Part shown: in pieces, positions 56,077 to 64,000 of the stretch
How the letters are laid out: every line of letters starts with the position of its first letter
Numbering within the stretch: position 1 is the stretch's first letter
Origin: Planctomycetota bacterium
GTDB taxonomy: Bacteria > Planctomycetota > PLA2 > JAEUHO01
Reading direction: 5' to 3'
Length of the DNA stretch: 64,000 nt
Assembly (NCBI GenBank): GCA_029259775.1
Contig: JAJDEN010000064.1
Span: forward strand, 40,227-104,226
Position numbers and translations under genes: made by a program
The notes under the pieces: generated by a model
What the model was told of the DNA's origin: nothing
Seen by the model: the letters and a program-made list of their open reading frames with translations, nothing else
Database searches by the model: none

Positions 56077-57915
56077 CTAGCTGCCCTTCTTTTCGAGGCT
56101 GACGACAGCCTCGCTGACCGTGCGCGCGTCGAGCGGCATCCCGGTGTAGTGCTTGATCGAGGTCAACTGGGGCGCGAGGTCCGGCATCTCCATGCCGATC
56201 ATCATGCGCATCTGGCCGTCGCGATTCTGCTCCACGACATAGACGCGCTCGTGCGCCTCCACGAAGTCGCGAATCGAGTCCGGGAACGGGAAGGCGCGGA
56301 TGCGTAGGTAGTCGGTCTCGATGCCGTCCTCGACGCGCAGCTGGTCGCGCGCCTCGCCGATGGCGTCGTCGCTCGTGCCGAAGGCGATGAGGCCCACCGC
56401 GTTGCCGGTGCCGTCCACGATGGGCTGCGGCAGGACGTCGGCCGAACCCTGGATCTTGCGCTGGATGCGGTCGACGTTCGCCGCGTACGCGTCGCCGCTC
56501 TCGGTGTACTGGGCGTACTCGTCGTGGCCGGAGCCGCGCGTGAAGAAGGCGCCCTTGCCGCCGGGCGTTCCCGGCAAGGAGCGGTACGGGATGCCGTCGC
56601 CGTCCACGTCCTTGTAGCGGCCCCAGTCGACGGCCTCCGCGAGGCCCTTCTCGTCGAGCACCTTGCCGCGATCGAGCTCCTTCTGCGGGTACTCGAAGGG
56701 ATCGGCCATCCAGAGGTTCATGCCGAGGTCGAGGTCCGACATCAGGAACACGGTGGTCTGGAAGCGCTCGGCGGCGTCGAAGGCGACCTGCGCGAACTCG
56801 TAGGCCTCCTTGATGTTGGCCGGGTAGAGGCAGGGATGCCGCGTGTCACCGTGCGAGTTGTAGGCGCAGAAGAGCGTGTCGCCCTGCATCGTGCGCGTCG
56901 GCAGGCCGGTGCTGGGCCCCGTGCGCTGCACGTTGACGATCACGGCGGGGACCTCGGCGTAGTAGCTCAGACCGATGAACTCGCTCATGAGGCTGATGCC
57001 GGGGCCGCTCGTGGCGGTCATCGAACGCGCGCCTGCCCAGGCGGCGCCGATCACCATCCCGATGGCGGCGAGCTCGTCCTCCGCCTGGACGATGGCGATG
57101 TTCTGCTTGCCGGTCTCGGGATCGATGCGGTACTTCGCCGCCAAGTCGATGAGCGACTCGGTCACACTCGACGACGGCGTGATCGGGTACCACGCAGCAA
57201 GCGTGACGCCGGCGAAGAGGCAGCCGATGGCCGTGGCCTTGTTGCCCTCGACGAGGACCTTGCCCGTGGTCTTGTCCATCCGCTCGACGCGGAAGCGCGG
57301 ACGACCCGTGATGTTTTCTTGCGCCCAGGTCAGGCCGGCCCGCACGGCGGCGAGGTTGAGATCGAGCGCCTTCGGCTTGGTCGAGAACGCCTTGGTCAAC
57401 GCGTTGTCGATCTCTTCGATCTCGATGCCGATCAGCTCGGCCACCACGCCGACGTAGAGCATGTTCACGACCAGGCGGCGCAGGGCGACGACCGGACATA
57501 CATCGCGCACCATCTTCTGGAACGGCACCGGGTAGAAGTCGACGTCGTCGCGAAGGTCGGAGAGCTTGAGGCCCTCCTCGTGGATCACTGTGGCACCCGC
57601 GGGCACGTCGGCGACGTCCTGCTTCGCCGTCTGCGCGTTCATGCAGATGAGGACATCCACTTCCTTGCGCCGGGCCGTGTAGCCGTCGGCGTTCGCGCGG
57701 ATGGTGAACCACGTCGGCAGGCCCGCGATGTTGCTTGGGAAGAGGTTTTTGCCGGAGACGGGAATGCCCATCTGGAAGATCGCTCGGAGGAGCGTGTTGT
57801 TGGCAGTTTGGCTGCCGGATCCATTGACCGTGGCCACTTGGATCGAGAGGCGGTTGACGATCGGCTCGGCGTGGACGGGCGCCGCACTTTCGGGCGCCGT
57901 GCTCGGCTCAGACAT
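56077..57915 (-). CDS. korA: 2-oxoacid:ferredoxin oxidoreductase alpha subunit (KorA, gamma-alpha fusion)
   Basis: The 612-residue product fuses the gamma domain (about 20-200: VATVNGSGSQTANNTLLRAI, then NADGYTARRKEVDVLI) to the alpha domain (about 205-600: WYPITPSSSVTE, QAEDELAAIGMVIGA, TSGPGISLMSEFIG). The YPITPSS motif binds the 2-oxoacid or CoA side. With KorB it gives a two-subunit KOR of the type that needs an external ferredoxin. It begins the korAB operon and is divergent from nothing close upstream except xylB on the same strand. Confidence 0.94.
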   Translation of the reverse strand: MSEPSTAPESAAPVHAEPIVNRLSIQVATVNGSGSQTANNTLLRAIFQMGIPVSGKNLFPSNIAGLPTWFTIRANADGYTARRKEVDVLICMNAQTAKQDVADVPAGATVIHEEGLKLSDLRDDVDFYPVPFQKMVRDVCPVVALRRLVVNMLYVGVVAELIGIEIEEIDNALTKAFSTKPKALDLNLAAVRAGLTWAQENITGRPRFRVERMDKTTGKVLVEGNKATAIGCLFAGVTLAAWYPITPSSSVTESLIDLAAKYRIDPETGKQNIAIVQAEDELAAIGMVIGAAWAGARSMTATSGPGISLMSEFIGLSYYAEVPAVIVNVQRTGPSTGLPTRTMQGDTLFCAYNSHGDTRHPCLYPANIKEAYEFAQVAFDAAERFQTTVFLMSDLDLGMNLWMADPFEYPQKELDRGKVLDEKGLAEAVDWGRYKDVDGDGIPYRSLPGTPGGKGAFFTRGSGHDEYAQYTESGDAYAANVDRIQRKIQGSADVLPQPIVDGTGNAVGLIAFGTSDDAIGEARDQLRVEDGIETDYLRIRAFPFPDSIRDFVEAHERVYVVEQNRDGQMRMMIGMEMPDLAPQLTSIKHYTGMPLDARTVSEAVVSLEKKGS

Positions 57916-58051
57916 GGGTGGGGTGTGTCTCGTCGGAGTGCTGTGGAATGCGGCCCGAAACAGGCACCGGACCTACGTCGGAGGATTGTACGTAACCGTG
58001 CGACGCCCCAAGATTTCCCCGCCCGTGTTGCCGGCAATTCGCCCCTGGGCG

Positions 58052-58079
58052 ACAGGCGCCTAGGCAACAGGCGCCTAGG
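58052..58079. repeat. Duplicated 3' end of the sugar-kinase gene
   Basis: The 13-bp acaggcgcctagg occurs at 58052-58064 and 58067-58079. The second copy contains the stop codon (58075-58077) of the minus-strand kinase gene. Confidence 0.85.
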
Positions 58080-59547
58080 TCTTCACGCCGCGGAGGGCGT
58101 TCCTGACCGCGCGGACCTGGGCGCCCAGCCCCGCGAGGCGCGTGACCTCGCCGGCCGCAGGCTCCTCGACCGGTCCCGGTTCGACCCAGCGGTCCACCAA
58201 CTCCGTCAGGCGGCCCTCCTCGCCGACCATCGCGGCCCCCAACATGGCGGCGCCCAAGGCCGGCCCCTCGCGCTGGGAGACGCGCCGGACCCGGACGCCG
58301 GACGCGGAGGCAATCGTCTGCCGCCAGAACTGCGAAGCGGCTCCGCCGGAGGTGATCCGCAGACTATCCACGGTCACGCCGGCCCCCCGCATGAGTACGA
58401 GGACCTCGGCGAGGGCCAGCGAGACGCCGTCAATCACGGCCCGGGCCATGTGGCCGCGGCCGTGCTGGGGCCGGAGACCGACGAAAGCACCCGTCGCGAA
58501 GGGATCGGGCACGGGGCTGCGCTCGCCGACGAGCGAAGGCAGGAAGACGAGCGGCGCCGGGCCGGGGTCGCTGGCCTGCGCAGCCTCGAGGACCTGCTCG
58601 AGATCGAACTCGCGGCCGAACGCGGCCCGGCGGATCCAGCGCAGCGCGCGCCCGGCCGAGAGCACGGTGCCCGTCGGGGCATAGCCGGTCTTGACCACGT
58701 GGCGGTTCCAGGAGAGGCCCCCCGCCGTCGCGCGCAGCTTGCTCCAGCCGATGACCGTGCCCGAGGTGCCAAGGATCACAGCAACGCGTCCATCCCCAAG
58801 GGCCCCACAGCCCAGCGCCGCCGCCTCGTTGTCCCCCGCCCCCGCCGCGACGGGCGTGCCGATGGGCAGCCCGGTGGCGGCGGCGCCTTCGGCGCTGACG
58901 GTGCCGGCGATCGCGGTCGAGGGGAGCACCGGAGGGAGTACGTGCGTCGGCAGGTCCCAGAGGCTTGCCAGCGGCTCCGACCAGGTGTTGCTGCGGAAGT
59001 CGTAGGCCTGGCTCGCCGAGGCCTCGGTGCGGTCGGTCGCGAAGGTGCCGGTCAGCCGGAGGCGCAGCCAGTCCTTGGCGAACAGCAGCTTGTCGACGCG
59101 CGTGGCGCGCTCCGGATCGGCGCGCTGGAAGCGCAGCCACTTGGGTACGAGGAACCCGGGCTGGGGCAGCATCCCCGTGCGCCGCGCGGCAGCGGGGAAG
59201 ACCATGCGCACCTCATCCGCCTCCGCGGTAGCGCGGCCGTCGGCCCACAGGACGGCGGGGCCCAGCGGACGGTCGTCCTTATCGACCGCAAGCAGGGCGT
59301 GCTTCTGCCCGGTCAGTCCAACGGCCCGAATGCGTGTCTTGGGCGCGCCGGCGAGACAGGCCTGGATCGCACGCGCCGTCGCCTGCCACCACATCTCGGG
59401 GTCCTGCTCGGCCTGCAGCGGCTGGTCGGCGATGAGAGGGATCCGCTCGCCTCCGGTCGAGAGCATGGCTCCGTCAGGGTCCACGAGAAGGACCTTCACC
59501 GACGATGTGCCGAGGTCGACTCCCAGGTATGCGTCTGTTCGCGCCAT
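58075..59547 (-). CDS. xylB: FGGY-family sugar kinase, probably xylulokinase
   Basis: The 490-residue product phosphorylates a ketose, most likely D-xylulose. FGGY_N (about 5-245) starts YLGVDLGTSSVKVLLVD, with the LTGQKHALLAVD segment; FGGY_C (about 255-440) has GAGDNEAAALGCGAL, whose Asp is the expected catalytic base, ILGTSGTV and the ITSGGAASQFWRQ block. It resembles XylB in these motifs, but related ribulo- or glycerol kinases share several. ATG 59547 precedes the conserved start. No sugar transporter or isomerase is adjacent. Confidence 0.85.
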   Translation of the reverse strand: MARTDAYLGVDLGTSSVKVLLVDPDGAMLSTGGERIPLIADQPLQAEQDPEMWWQATARAIQACLAGAPKTRIRAVGLTGQKHALLAVDKDDRPLGPAVLWADGRATAEADEVRMVFPAAARRTGMLPQPGFLVPKWLRFQRADPERATRVDKLLFAKDWLRLRLTGTFATDRTEASASQAYDFRSNTWSEPLASLWDLPTHVLPPVLPSTAIAGTVSAEGAAATGLPIGTPVAAGAGDNEAAALGCGALGDGRVAVILGTSGTVIGWSKLRATAGGLSWNRHVVKTGYAPTGTVLSAGRALRWIRRAAFGREFDLEQVLEAAQASDPGPAPLVFLPSLVGERSPVPDPFATGAFVGLRPQHGRGHMARAVIDGVSLALAEVLVLMRGAGVTVDSLRITSGGAASQFWRQTIASASGVRVRRVSQREGPALGAAMLGAAMVGEEGRLTELVDRWVEPGPVEEPAAGEVTRLAGLGAQVRAVRNALRGVKT

Positions 59548-59606
59548 GGGCGAGATGGTAGCGAGCGGGAGGCACGCTGTGCCCCGCAACGCGGTAGAAT
59601 CCCGGC

Positions 59607-60557
59607 GTGCTCCCGCCCGCCGCCATCCTCACGACGCTCCTGGCGCTGGTCCTGCTTGGCTGCGGCGAGTCGCAGTCCGCTGGCAACCTGGCGAAGACGC
59701 CCCCGTCGTTCCTGGCCGGCGTGGACGAGGACGCGCCCATCCCGGGCAGGCCCGGCTACTTCCGGAAGCACATCCTCACGCGCGGATACAAGCTCAACGC
59801 GATGGACATCAACGTGCACACGGCACGGTTCCGCATCGGGATCTTCGGCTCGGGCGAGCCGGCCTGGATCACCGCCTGGGAGTCCAACACCGAGGACCCG
59901 GAGGGCAACCGGGAGCCGGATGACATCCACTGCCATTCGCAGCTCACGGACGAAGCGGTCGTCCAGGACGACGGTCAGGTCTTCACGGGTCTCTTCACGG
60001 ACGGCTTCACGCCCGTGATGCGCCTGCCCGAGGGTTTCGGCATCCCCGTGCCGCGCGGACGGCGCATGTGGTTCGCGCCGATGTTCAACAACCGCCGGCC
60101 GACGGCGCGCGTCTCGCGCATGCGGCTGAAGATCGACTACCTGCCTCAGGCGCTGGCCAAGAAGCCGATGCGGGCGCTGCGCTCCTACACCCTGCGCGTC
60201 GCGCAGCGCGACTTCTACTGGATCAAGGCGGGCAAGATCGACACCCGGACCCGCGTCGTCGAAGCGCCCTTCGCCGGTCGCGTGCACTCCATCGGCGGGC
60301 ACATCCACCCCTACGGCGACTTCGTGGAGCTCAAGCGTGAGCGCACGAACGAAGTGCTCTTCACCGCGAAGCTGCGCAAGGACGGCAAGATCGAGGATCA
60401 GCGCCTCGACACGTACTCGAGCGTGAAGGGCTTCTACGTCGCGCGCGGGGAGCCGCTGCGCATCACGACGGTCTACACGAACGACACCGACGCGACGATC
60501 GACGCCATGGGCGGCTTGTTCATGCTGTACGACCCCGAGGGAAAGCCGGACGCATGA
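59607..60557 (+). CDS. Lipoprotein with His-rich motif, possible copper-monooxygenase-like fold
   Basis: The 316-residue product starts at GTG 59607 and has a lipoprotein signal (LLGC, Cys 19). The C-terminal half has GGHIHPYGDFVEL, a YSSVKGFYVARGEPL segment and NDTDATIDAMGGLFMLY. The spacing of His residues and the final DAMG block recall the beta-sandwich of PHM-type copper monooxygenases, but no full copper-site set is evident, so this is tentative. It shares a 4-bp ATGA overlap with the redoxin gene, implying a linked function. Confidence 0.65.
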   Translation: MLPPAAILTTLLALVLLGCGESQSAGNLAKTPPSFLAGVDEDAPIPGRPGYFRKHILTRGYKLNAMDINVHTARFRIGIFGSGEPAWITAWESNTEDPEGNREPDDIHCHSQLTDEAVVQDDGQVFTGLFTDGFTPVMRLPEGFGIPVPRGRRMWFAPMFNNRRPTARVSRMRLKIDYLPQALAKKPMRALRSYTLRVAQRDFYWIKAGKIDTRTRVVEAPFAGRVHSIGGHIHPYGDFVELKRERTNEVLFTAKLRKDGKIEDQRLDTYSSVKGFYVARGEPLRITTVYTNDTDATIDAMGGLFMLYDPEGKPDA

Positions 60558-61210
60558 AGCTCGGCGTTGGCCCGGCCGCGATGCTTCTCCTGGCAGGTGC
60601 GTCGTTGCTCGCTGTGCTGTTCCAGGGCATCGCCACGCCTCGCCCGCCGACGCAAGCAGAGCGCGATGCGCGCCTCCTCGCGCGCTTCGCTGATGCGCCG
60701 CGGCTGCACCTCGGCGAGGTCGCAGACGAGCTCCTGCTGATCGATCCGGAGGGGCGCCCCTACGCGACGGCGATCCCGCATGACGGCAAGCCCGTCGTCG
60801 TATGGTTCTGGAGCGTGAGCTGCCGGTGTGTGCGCGACTGCGAGGAGCGCATCCTCACGCTGTTGGAACGCTACGCCGACGGTCGGATCCACTTCCTGGC
60901 TGTCGACAGCAACCCCGACGACAGCGCGGCGGACGTCCAGAAGCTGCGCATGTCGATGGACTCGCCCTACGAGGTGCTGCGTGACGCGCACGGGGCGACC
61001 GCCCGGCACCTGGGTGTGTTGGCATCGGCCTCCGTGGCGGTCCTGGATGGCGAGGGTCGCATCCGGTTCCGCGGCGCCATCGACGACGACCTCTACGAGC
61101 CGACCGTCAGCTACGTGCATGCGGCGGTCGATGCGATCCTTGCCGGCGAGCCCGTCACGCCTACGACCGCGAAGACCTACGGCTGCCGCTTCCCGCTCGA
61201 TCTCGACTGA
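60554..61210 (+). CDS. Membrane-anchored redoxin-family (thioredoxin-fold) protein
   Basis: The 218-residue product has an N-terminal hydrophobic anchor (about 5-25) and a thioredoxin-fold domain (about 50-205). The active region reads FWSVSCRCVRDCEE with C90, C92 and C96 instead of CxxC. The C-terminal segment ILAGEPVTPTTAKTYGC matches the end of redoxin domains that accompany copper-monooxygenase-like domains in planctomycete-type proteins. It may reduce or deliver metal to the upstream lipoprotein (inference). Confidence 0.75.
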   Translation: MKLGVGPAAMLLLAGASLLAVLFQGIATPRPPTQAERDARLLARFADAPRLHLGEVADELLLIDPEGRPYATAIPHDGKPVVVWFWSVSCRCVRDCEERILTLLERYADGRIHFLAVDSNPDDSAADVQKLRMSMDSPYEVLRDAHGATARHLGVLASASVAVLDGEGRIRFRGAIDDDLYEPTVSYVHAAVDAILAGEPVTPTTAKTYGCRFPLDLD

Positions 61211-61230
61211 CGCTTGGCGCTGTGGAAGCC

Positions 61231-61271
61231 GTAGGGGCAGCCGGAGCGACGGCGAAGCCGGAGGGGTTGTG
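61231..61271. repeat. GTAGGGGC-family repeat
   Basis: gtaggggcagccggagcgac followed by gaagccggag, 20 nt after the redoxin stop codon; partner of 53147-53190. The stretch 61272-61397 shows no gene. Confidence 0.75.
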
Positions 61272-61397
61272 ACCCTTGTTGGAACGCAACGGTCAGGGCT
61301 CTGCGGCCATCTCTGGCTGGACTGAGCCGCGACTCCGTTCGCAGTTGGTTGCGCTGTGGCAGAGTTCAGCTTGGCCTGACTCAGCGAGAAGCGGCCT

Positions 61398-61766
61398 CTA
61401 GCGTCGGTGCGTCTCCGAGGGCATGGAAGGACTGGGAGGCTGGTGGCTACCTGACTCATCGACACGGGACTCCGGACGTAGGATGTTCACTACGCTATTC
61501 GGCCCGTCTGTGGGTTCAATGAGCATGCTGAGAAGGAACTGTCCCCGATACGCTGGAGCAAATCGAAGTACTAGTTGAGTGTCGACCGCGTCATCGAAGG
61601 TGATTAATTGGCTCTCGACCTGGCTCTCGAACGCCCCGGTCTCTTTGCGCACGAAGATCTTGCGATAGATGGCCGGCTCCTTGGCCATGAGCTTTCGCTC
61701 AAAGGTGAACTTCCAATCAGCGCGGTTATCCCACGCGAGACCTCCTCGACCTTCAGGCCCGAGCAC
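61398..61766 (-). CDS. Possible truncated gene of foreign origin
   Basis: A minus-strand frame of 122 residues has coding-like composition in its middle (FTFERKLMAKEPAIYRKIF, then VESQLITFDDAVDTQLVL), but its 5' part runs into the recombinase remnant on the other strand. It shows no family I know. Base composition is less GC-rich than its neighbours. It is probably the 3' part of a broken gene; the start is not known. Confidence 0.3.
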   Translation of the reverse strand: MLGPEGRGGLAWDNRADWKFTFERKLMAKEPAIYRKIFVRKETGAFESQVESQLITFDDAVDTQLVLRFAPAYRGQFLLSMLIEPTDGPNSVVNILRPESRVDESGSHQPPSPSMPSETHRR

Positions 61767-62160
61767 CAGGCGATTCTGGCGAGGTTCAGGAAGCCCGGAG
61801 CGCCGCGGCCGAAGCGAAGGAAGTTCGCCTTCGTCGGTCTAATGACATGCGGCGAGTGCGGTCGGGCCATCACAGCCGAGAAGAAGACAAACCGACACGG
61901 AACGACCTATCGCTATTACCGCTGCACCAAACGCCGTTTGGACTACAAGTGCCGGCAACCTGTGGTGCAAGCTGCGTATCTAGAGGAGCAGATCCAGGAG
62001 TTCCTGCGCCGAATTTCAGTGCCTCAGGAGATTGCAGCGCACGTGACCGATCAGTTGCTTGAGTTTGCAGAGGAGGAGCGGGCGACAAGAGCGAGCAATC
62101 TAAAGCGAACGGAGAAGACCCGCGCCTCCATCGAGCGTCAGCTTGACGCCCTAATCAAGC
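61741..62160 (+). pseudogene. Serine recombinase fragment (zinc beta-ribbon part)
   Basis: The frame contains the recombinase zinc ribbon: FAFVGLMTCGECGRAITAEK, then YRYYRCT and CRQP, giving four Cys, followed by a coiled-coil stretch (QIQEFLRRISVPQEIAAHV). The N-terminal resolvase catalytic domain with its active Ser is missing, and the 5' part looks frameshifted near 61760. The 3' end breaks off near 62160 where another remnant begins. This is a decayed large serine recombinase from a phage or integrative element. Confidence 0.8.
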
Positions 62161-62173
62161 TACGCGTGCGAGG

Positions 62174-62330
62174 CCTGAGCGGGCACAGGTTGGCCGGCTT
62201 CGGCTTTGCCTGCTCAAGATCGGCGCGCGTGTCTCCGAATCCGTTCGCCGCGTCGTGATGCACTGCCCGCGCCACTTCCCCTACGCGCGAGCCTGGGGTG
62301 TCGCGGCGGGGCGCCTGGGGAGCAAGGCCG
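62174..62330 (+). pseudogene. Transposase C-terminal remnant (IS1380-like)
   Basis: In the frame through 62201 the DNA reads RLCLLKIGARVSESVRRV followed by HFPYARAW. This matches the last part of IS1380-type DDE transposases, which end with LLKIGARV...SVRR...FP. No start or catalytic core is present, so it is a tail fragment abutting the recombinase remnant. Confidence 0.6.
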
Positions 62331-62442
62331 CTTCCGGCAACCTGATCGACGCAGAACACCGTGGAGGCCTTGGGAGGGCCCCTACGTGCCAATGTGATGT
62401 GAGACACCGACCCCACCGAGATTAGTGAGATGGGATGAGAAG

Positions 62443-62524
62443 GCCGGTCTTCCCTGTCGCGCAGTCGCGGTACTCCGTGCTGCTGAACTGACAACGGGCT
62501 TGGCGGCCCAGGAGGAAGACCGGC
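62443..62524 (+). promoter_or_regulatory. Inverted repeat sequestering the IS110 transposase ribosome binding site
   Basis: Perfect 11-bp arms 62443-62453 (gccggtcttcc) and 62514-62524 (ggaagaccggc) flank a 60-nt structured loop. The right arm abuts the ATG at 62525 and overlaps most of the GGAGGAAG ribosome binding site. The region 62331-62524 lies where IS110-group elements encode their bridge RNA. Confidence 0.7.
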
Positions 62525-63574
62525 ATGGAGCAGCGCATCACTGAGACGATCGGCGTGGACCTGGGGGACCAGTACTCGGCGTACTGCGTAATCGACCAGG
62601 CAACGGGCGAGCAGGTGTCCGAGGGGCGAGTTCGCACCACGCCTGGCGGGTTCGAGAAGTTCTTCTCGCAGCGAGCGAGTTCTCGCGTGGTTCTGGAGGC
62701 GGGAACGCACTCGCCTTGGGCGAGCCGGATCGTGGCTTCCTCCTGCGCGGAAATTCTCGTGGCGAACCCGCGGCAGTTGGGCTTCATCTTCAAGAACGCC
62801 CGCAAGTCGGACCGATTGGACGCGCAGCTCCTGGCGCGTGTCGGACGCATGGACCCGACGCTGCTTTCGCCGATCCGACACCGGGGCGTGAAGGCGCAGC
62901 AGGACCTGGCTGTGATCCGGGCGCGGGAGACGTTGGTGTCTGCGCGCACGAAGCTGGTGAACAGCTTGCGAGGGCTGGTGAAGAGCATCGGCGGCCGGCT
63001 TCCCAAGCAGGCAGCCAAGTCGATCGGCGTGCGCACGCGCTCTCGGGTTCCCGAGGAGCTCCAGGAGGCGCTGCAGCCGATGCTTCTGGCGATCGAGGCC
63101 CTGAGCGACGAGATCAAGACGTATGACCGGCGCGTGGATGAGTTGGCTGCACAGGACTACCCGGAGGCAGGTGTCCTCACGCAGGTTGCGGGCGTGGGCA
63201 ACCTGACGGCGCTTGCGTTCATCCTGACGCTCGAGGACTGGGCGCACTTTCCCACCAGCCGGGACGTGGGTGCTTTCCTTGGGCTGGTGCCCAAGCGCGA
63301 CCAGTCGGGAGCGACGGACAAGGCCTTGAGGATCTCGAAAGCGGGAAATCGCCTGGTGCGAACGCTGCTTGTGCAGTGCGCCCATCACGTACTTGGCCGC
63401 AACGGCCCGCCCAGCGACGTACGTCGTTACGGGGAGCGCATTGCCGCGCGCGGCGGGAAGATCGCCAAGCGCAAGGCCGTCGTGGCGGTGGCCCGCAAGC
63501 TGGCCGTCCTGCTGCACGCGCTGTGGCGCAGCGGAGAGAAGTACGTGGCCGAACGAAGCAGCGCGGCTGCGTAG
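62525..63574 (+). mobile_element. IS110-family transposase (DEDD recombinase), intact
   Basis: The 349-residue product has the IS110 DEDD_Tnp N-domain with D12 (GVDLGD), E58 (VLEAGT), D96 and D99 (KSDRLDA), a coiled-coil linker and the Transposase_20 domain (from about 215), with QVAGVGNLTALAFI and ISKAGNRLVRTLL. S271 corresponds to the catalytic Ser of IS621. All catalytic residues are present, so it may be active. Element ends cannot be fixed because IS110 members lack clear inverted repeats. Upstream and downstream (63575-63859) no other gene is visible. Confidence 0.95.
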
Positions 63575-63859
63575 GCGCGGCCCGACCCCAATCGCCTCGG
63601 CGTAGCCAGGCATCCAGTCTCCACGCTCCATCCCGAGTCCGGGCGACTGCGGCTCAAACCGCCAGACGCGTCAAGACGTCGCTAGTGAGATTGCAGCGCC
63701 CTGGCTCACTCGGACCCCAACGTGCACCGGGCCTCAGATGCAGGCCCACCAAGAGTGCGTATACAAGCATGGGCGAGAGCGTGCCCTGGAACCGGAACTG
63801 CCGAGAACGACCGCTTGACGGCACCGGCCTTCTCATACAAGGGCGGTAAGGTGATCTCT

Positions 63860-64000
63860 ATGACGAACGAGAAGCAAGACGCCCCCCGGCCCGCAGGGCC
63901 TGAGCGGAGCGAAGGCCCTGCGGGCCGGGGCCGCCGACCGGACCCCGAGGTGCTGGCCAAGAGCAAGCGCCGGCAGTTCACGGCCGAGTACAAGTTGAAG
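63860..64000 (+). CDS. IS3-family transposase OrfA, start of gene (truncated by window end)
   Basis: The 47 visible residues end in EVLAKSKRRQFTAEYKLK, the start of the helix-turn-helix domain of IS3-type OrfA (InsE-like), which continues beyond the window. AAGGTG upstream supports ATG 63860. The first 28 codons contain the long inverted repeat at 63884-63930, so the N-terminus includes a REP-like insert (residues around PAGPERSEGPAG). Confidence 0.85.
   Translation, partial: MTNEKQDAPRPAGPERSEGPAGRGRRPDPEVLAKSKRRQFTAEYKLK
63884..63930. repeat. REP-like inverted repeat inside orfA
   Basis: Perfect 17-bp arms 63884-63900 and 63914-63930 enclose the 13-nt loop tgagcggagcgaa. The sequence type is the same as the REP-like segment at 40660-40690. 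Confidence 0.9.

Noticed and set aside
56524..60018. 1164-residue plus-strand frame opposite korA and xylB
   Set aside because: It spans two well-identified minus-strand genes and has no recognisable domain.
62138..63631. 497-residue minus-strand frame across the IS110 element
   Set aside because: Antisense shadow of an intact, fully motif-bearing transposase.

Overview
The window is a GC-rich bacterial chromosome segment. Many small secreted lipoproteins, a meso-DAP-type peptidoglycan gene cluster without ftsA or ftsZ, several planctomycete-style secreted proteins (glycine-rich Ig-like lipoprotein, HExxH lipoproteins, a redoxin pair) and long intergenic repeats together suggest a member of the Planctomycetota or a neighbouring lineage. 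That placement is inference; no rRNA or marker-tree evidence lies in the window.

Layout. Positions 1-8149 are mostly plus-strand: yidC, a large Ig-like/glycine-rich lipoprotein, a RadC-family gene and a secreted esterase. Positions 8162-12916 are minus-strand: a TPR/HExxH protein, a membrane-anchored helix-turn-helix protein with a clear terminator, a small exported protein and a sensor histidine kinase. An acyl-CoA dehydrogenase is transcribed divergently at 13038-14882. Two minus-strand lipoproteins follow, one of them a metalloprotease. A compact pilus or type II secretion operon (second pilB, pilT, pilB, pilC) occupies 17390-23267. Pyruvate phosphate dikinase, MoxR, YebC and ribosomal proteins S9 and L13 fill 24648-30236.

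From 30353 to 51147 lies the cell-wall region. On the minus strand, with a good sigma70-type promoter ahead of mraZ, it reads mraZ, rsmH, ftsL-like, ftsI, murE, murF, mraY, ftsW, a CAP-domain lipoprotein, murG, murC, murB. It is then interrupted by a plus-strand pair (a helical-repeat protein and an HD-GYP protein) before an FtsQ-like gene and an unknown membrane protein. The genes are tightly packed (ATGA overlaps, 2-nt gaps), so coordinated expression is likely. MraY carries what looks like a LysM domain inserted in an extracytoplasmic loop, and FtsI has KTA in place of the usual KTG motif; these are the most unusual protein-level observations.

Positions 51570-61210 hold an SRP RNA gene, a potassium channel, tRNA-Ser(GGA), a lipoprotein, the two subunits of a 2-oxoacid:ferredoxin oxidoreductase, a xylulokinase-type sugar kinase and a lipoprotein/redoxin pair. 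The last 2.6 kb (61398-64000) is a mobile-element graveyard: a truncated serine recombinase, a transposase tail resembling IS1380, an intact IS110-family transposase with a structured leader, and the start of an IS3-family orfA cut by the window end.

Intergenic DNA is rich in repeats: a GTAGGGGCG family, a two-copy ~100-bp dispersed repeat, a perfect 106-bp direct repeat, REP-like palindromes, and small duplications of gene 3' ends that include the stop codon.
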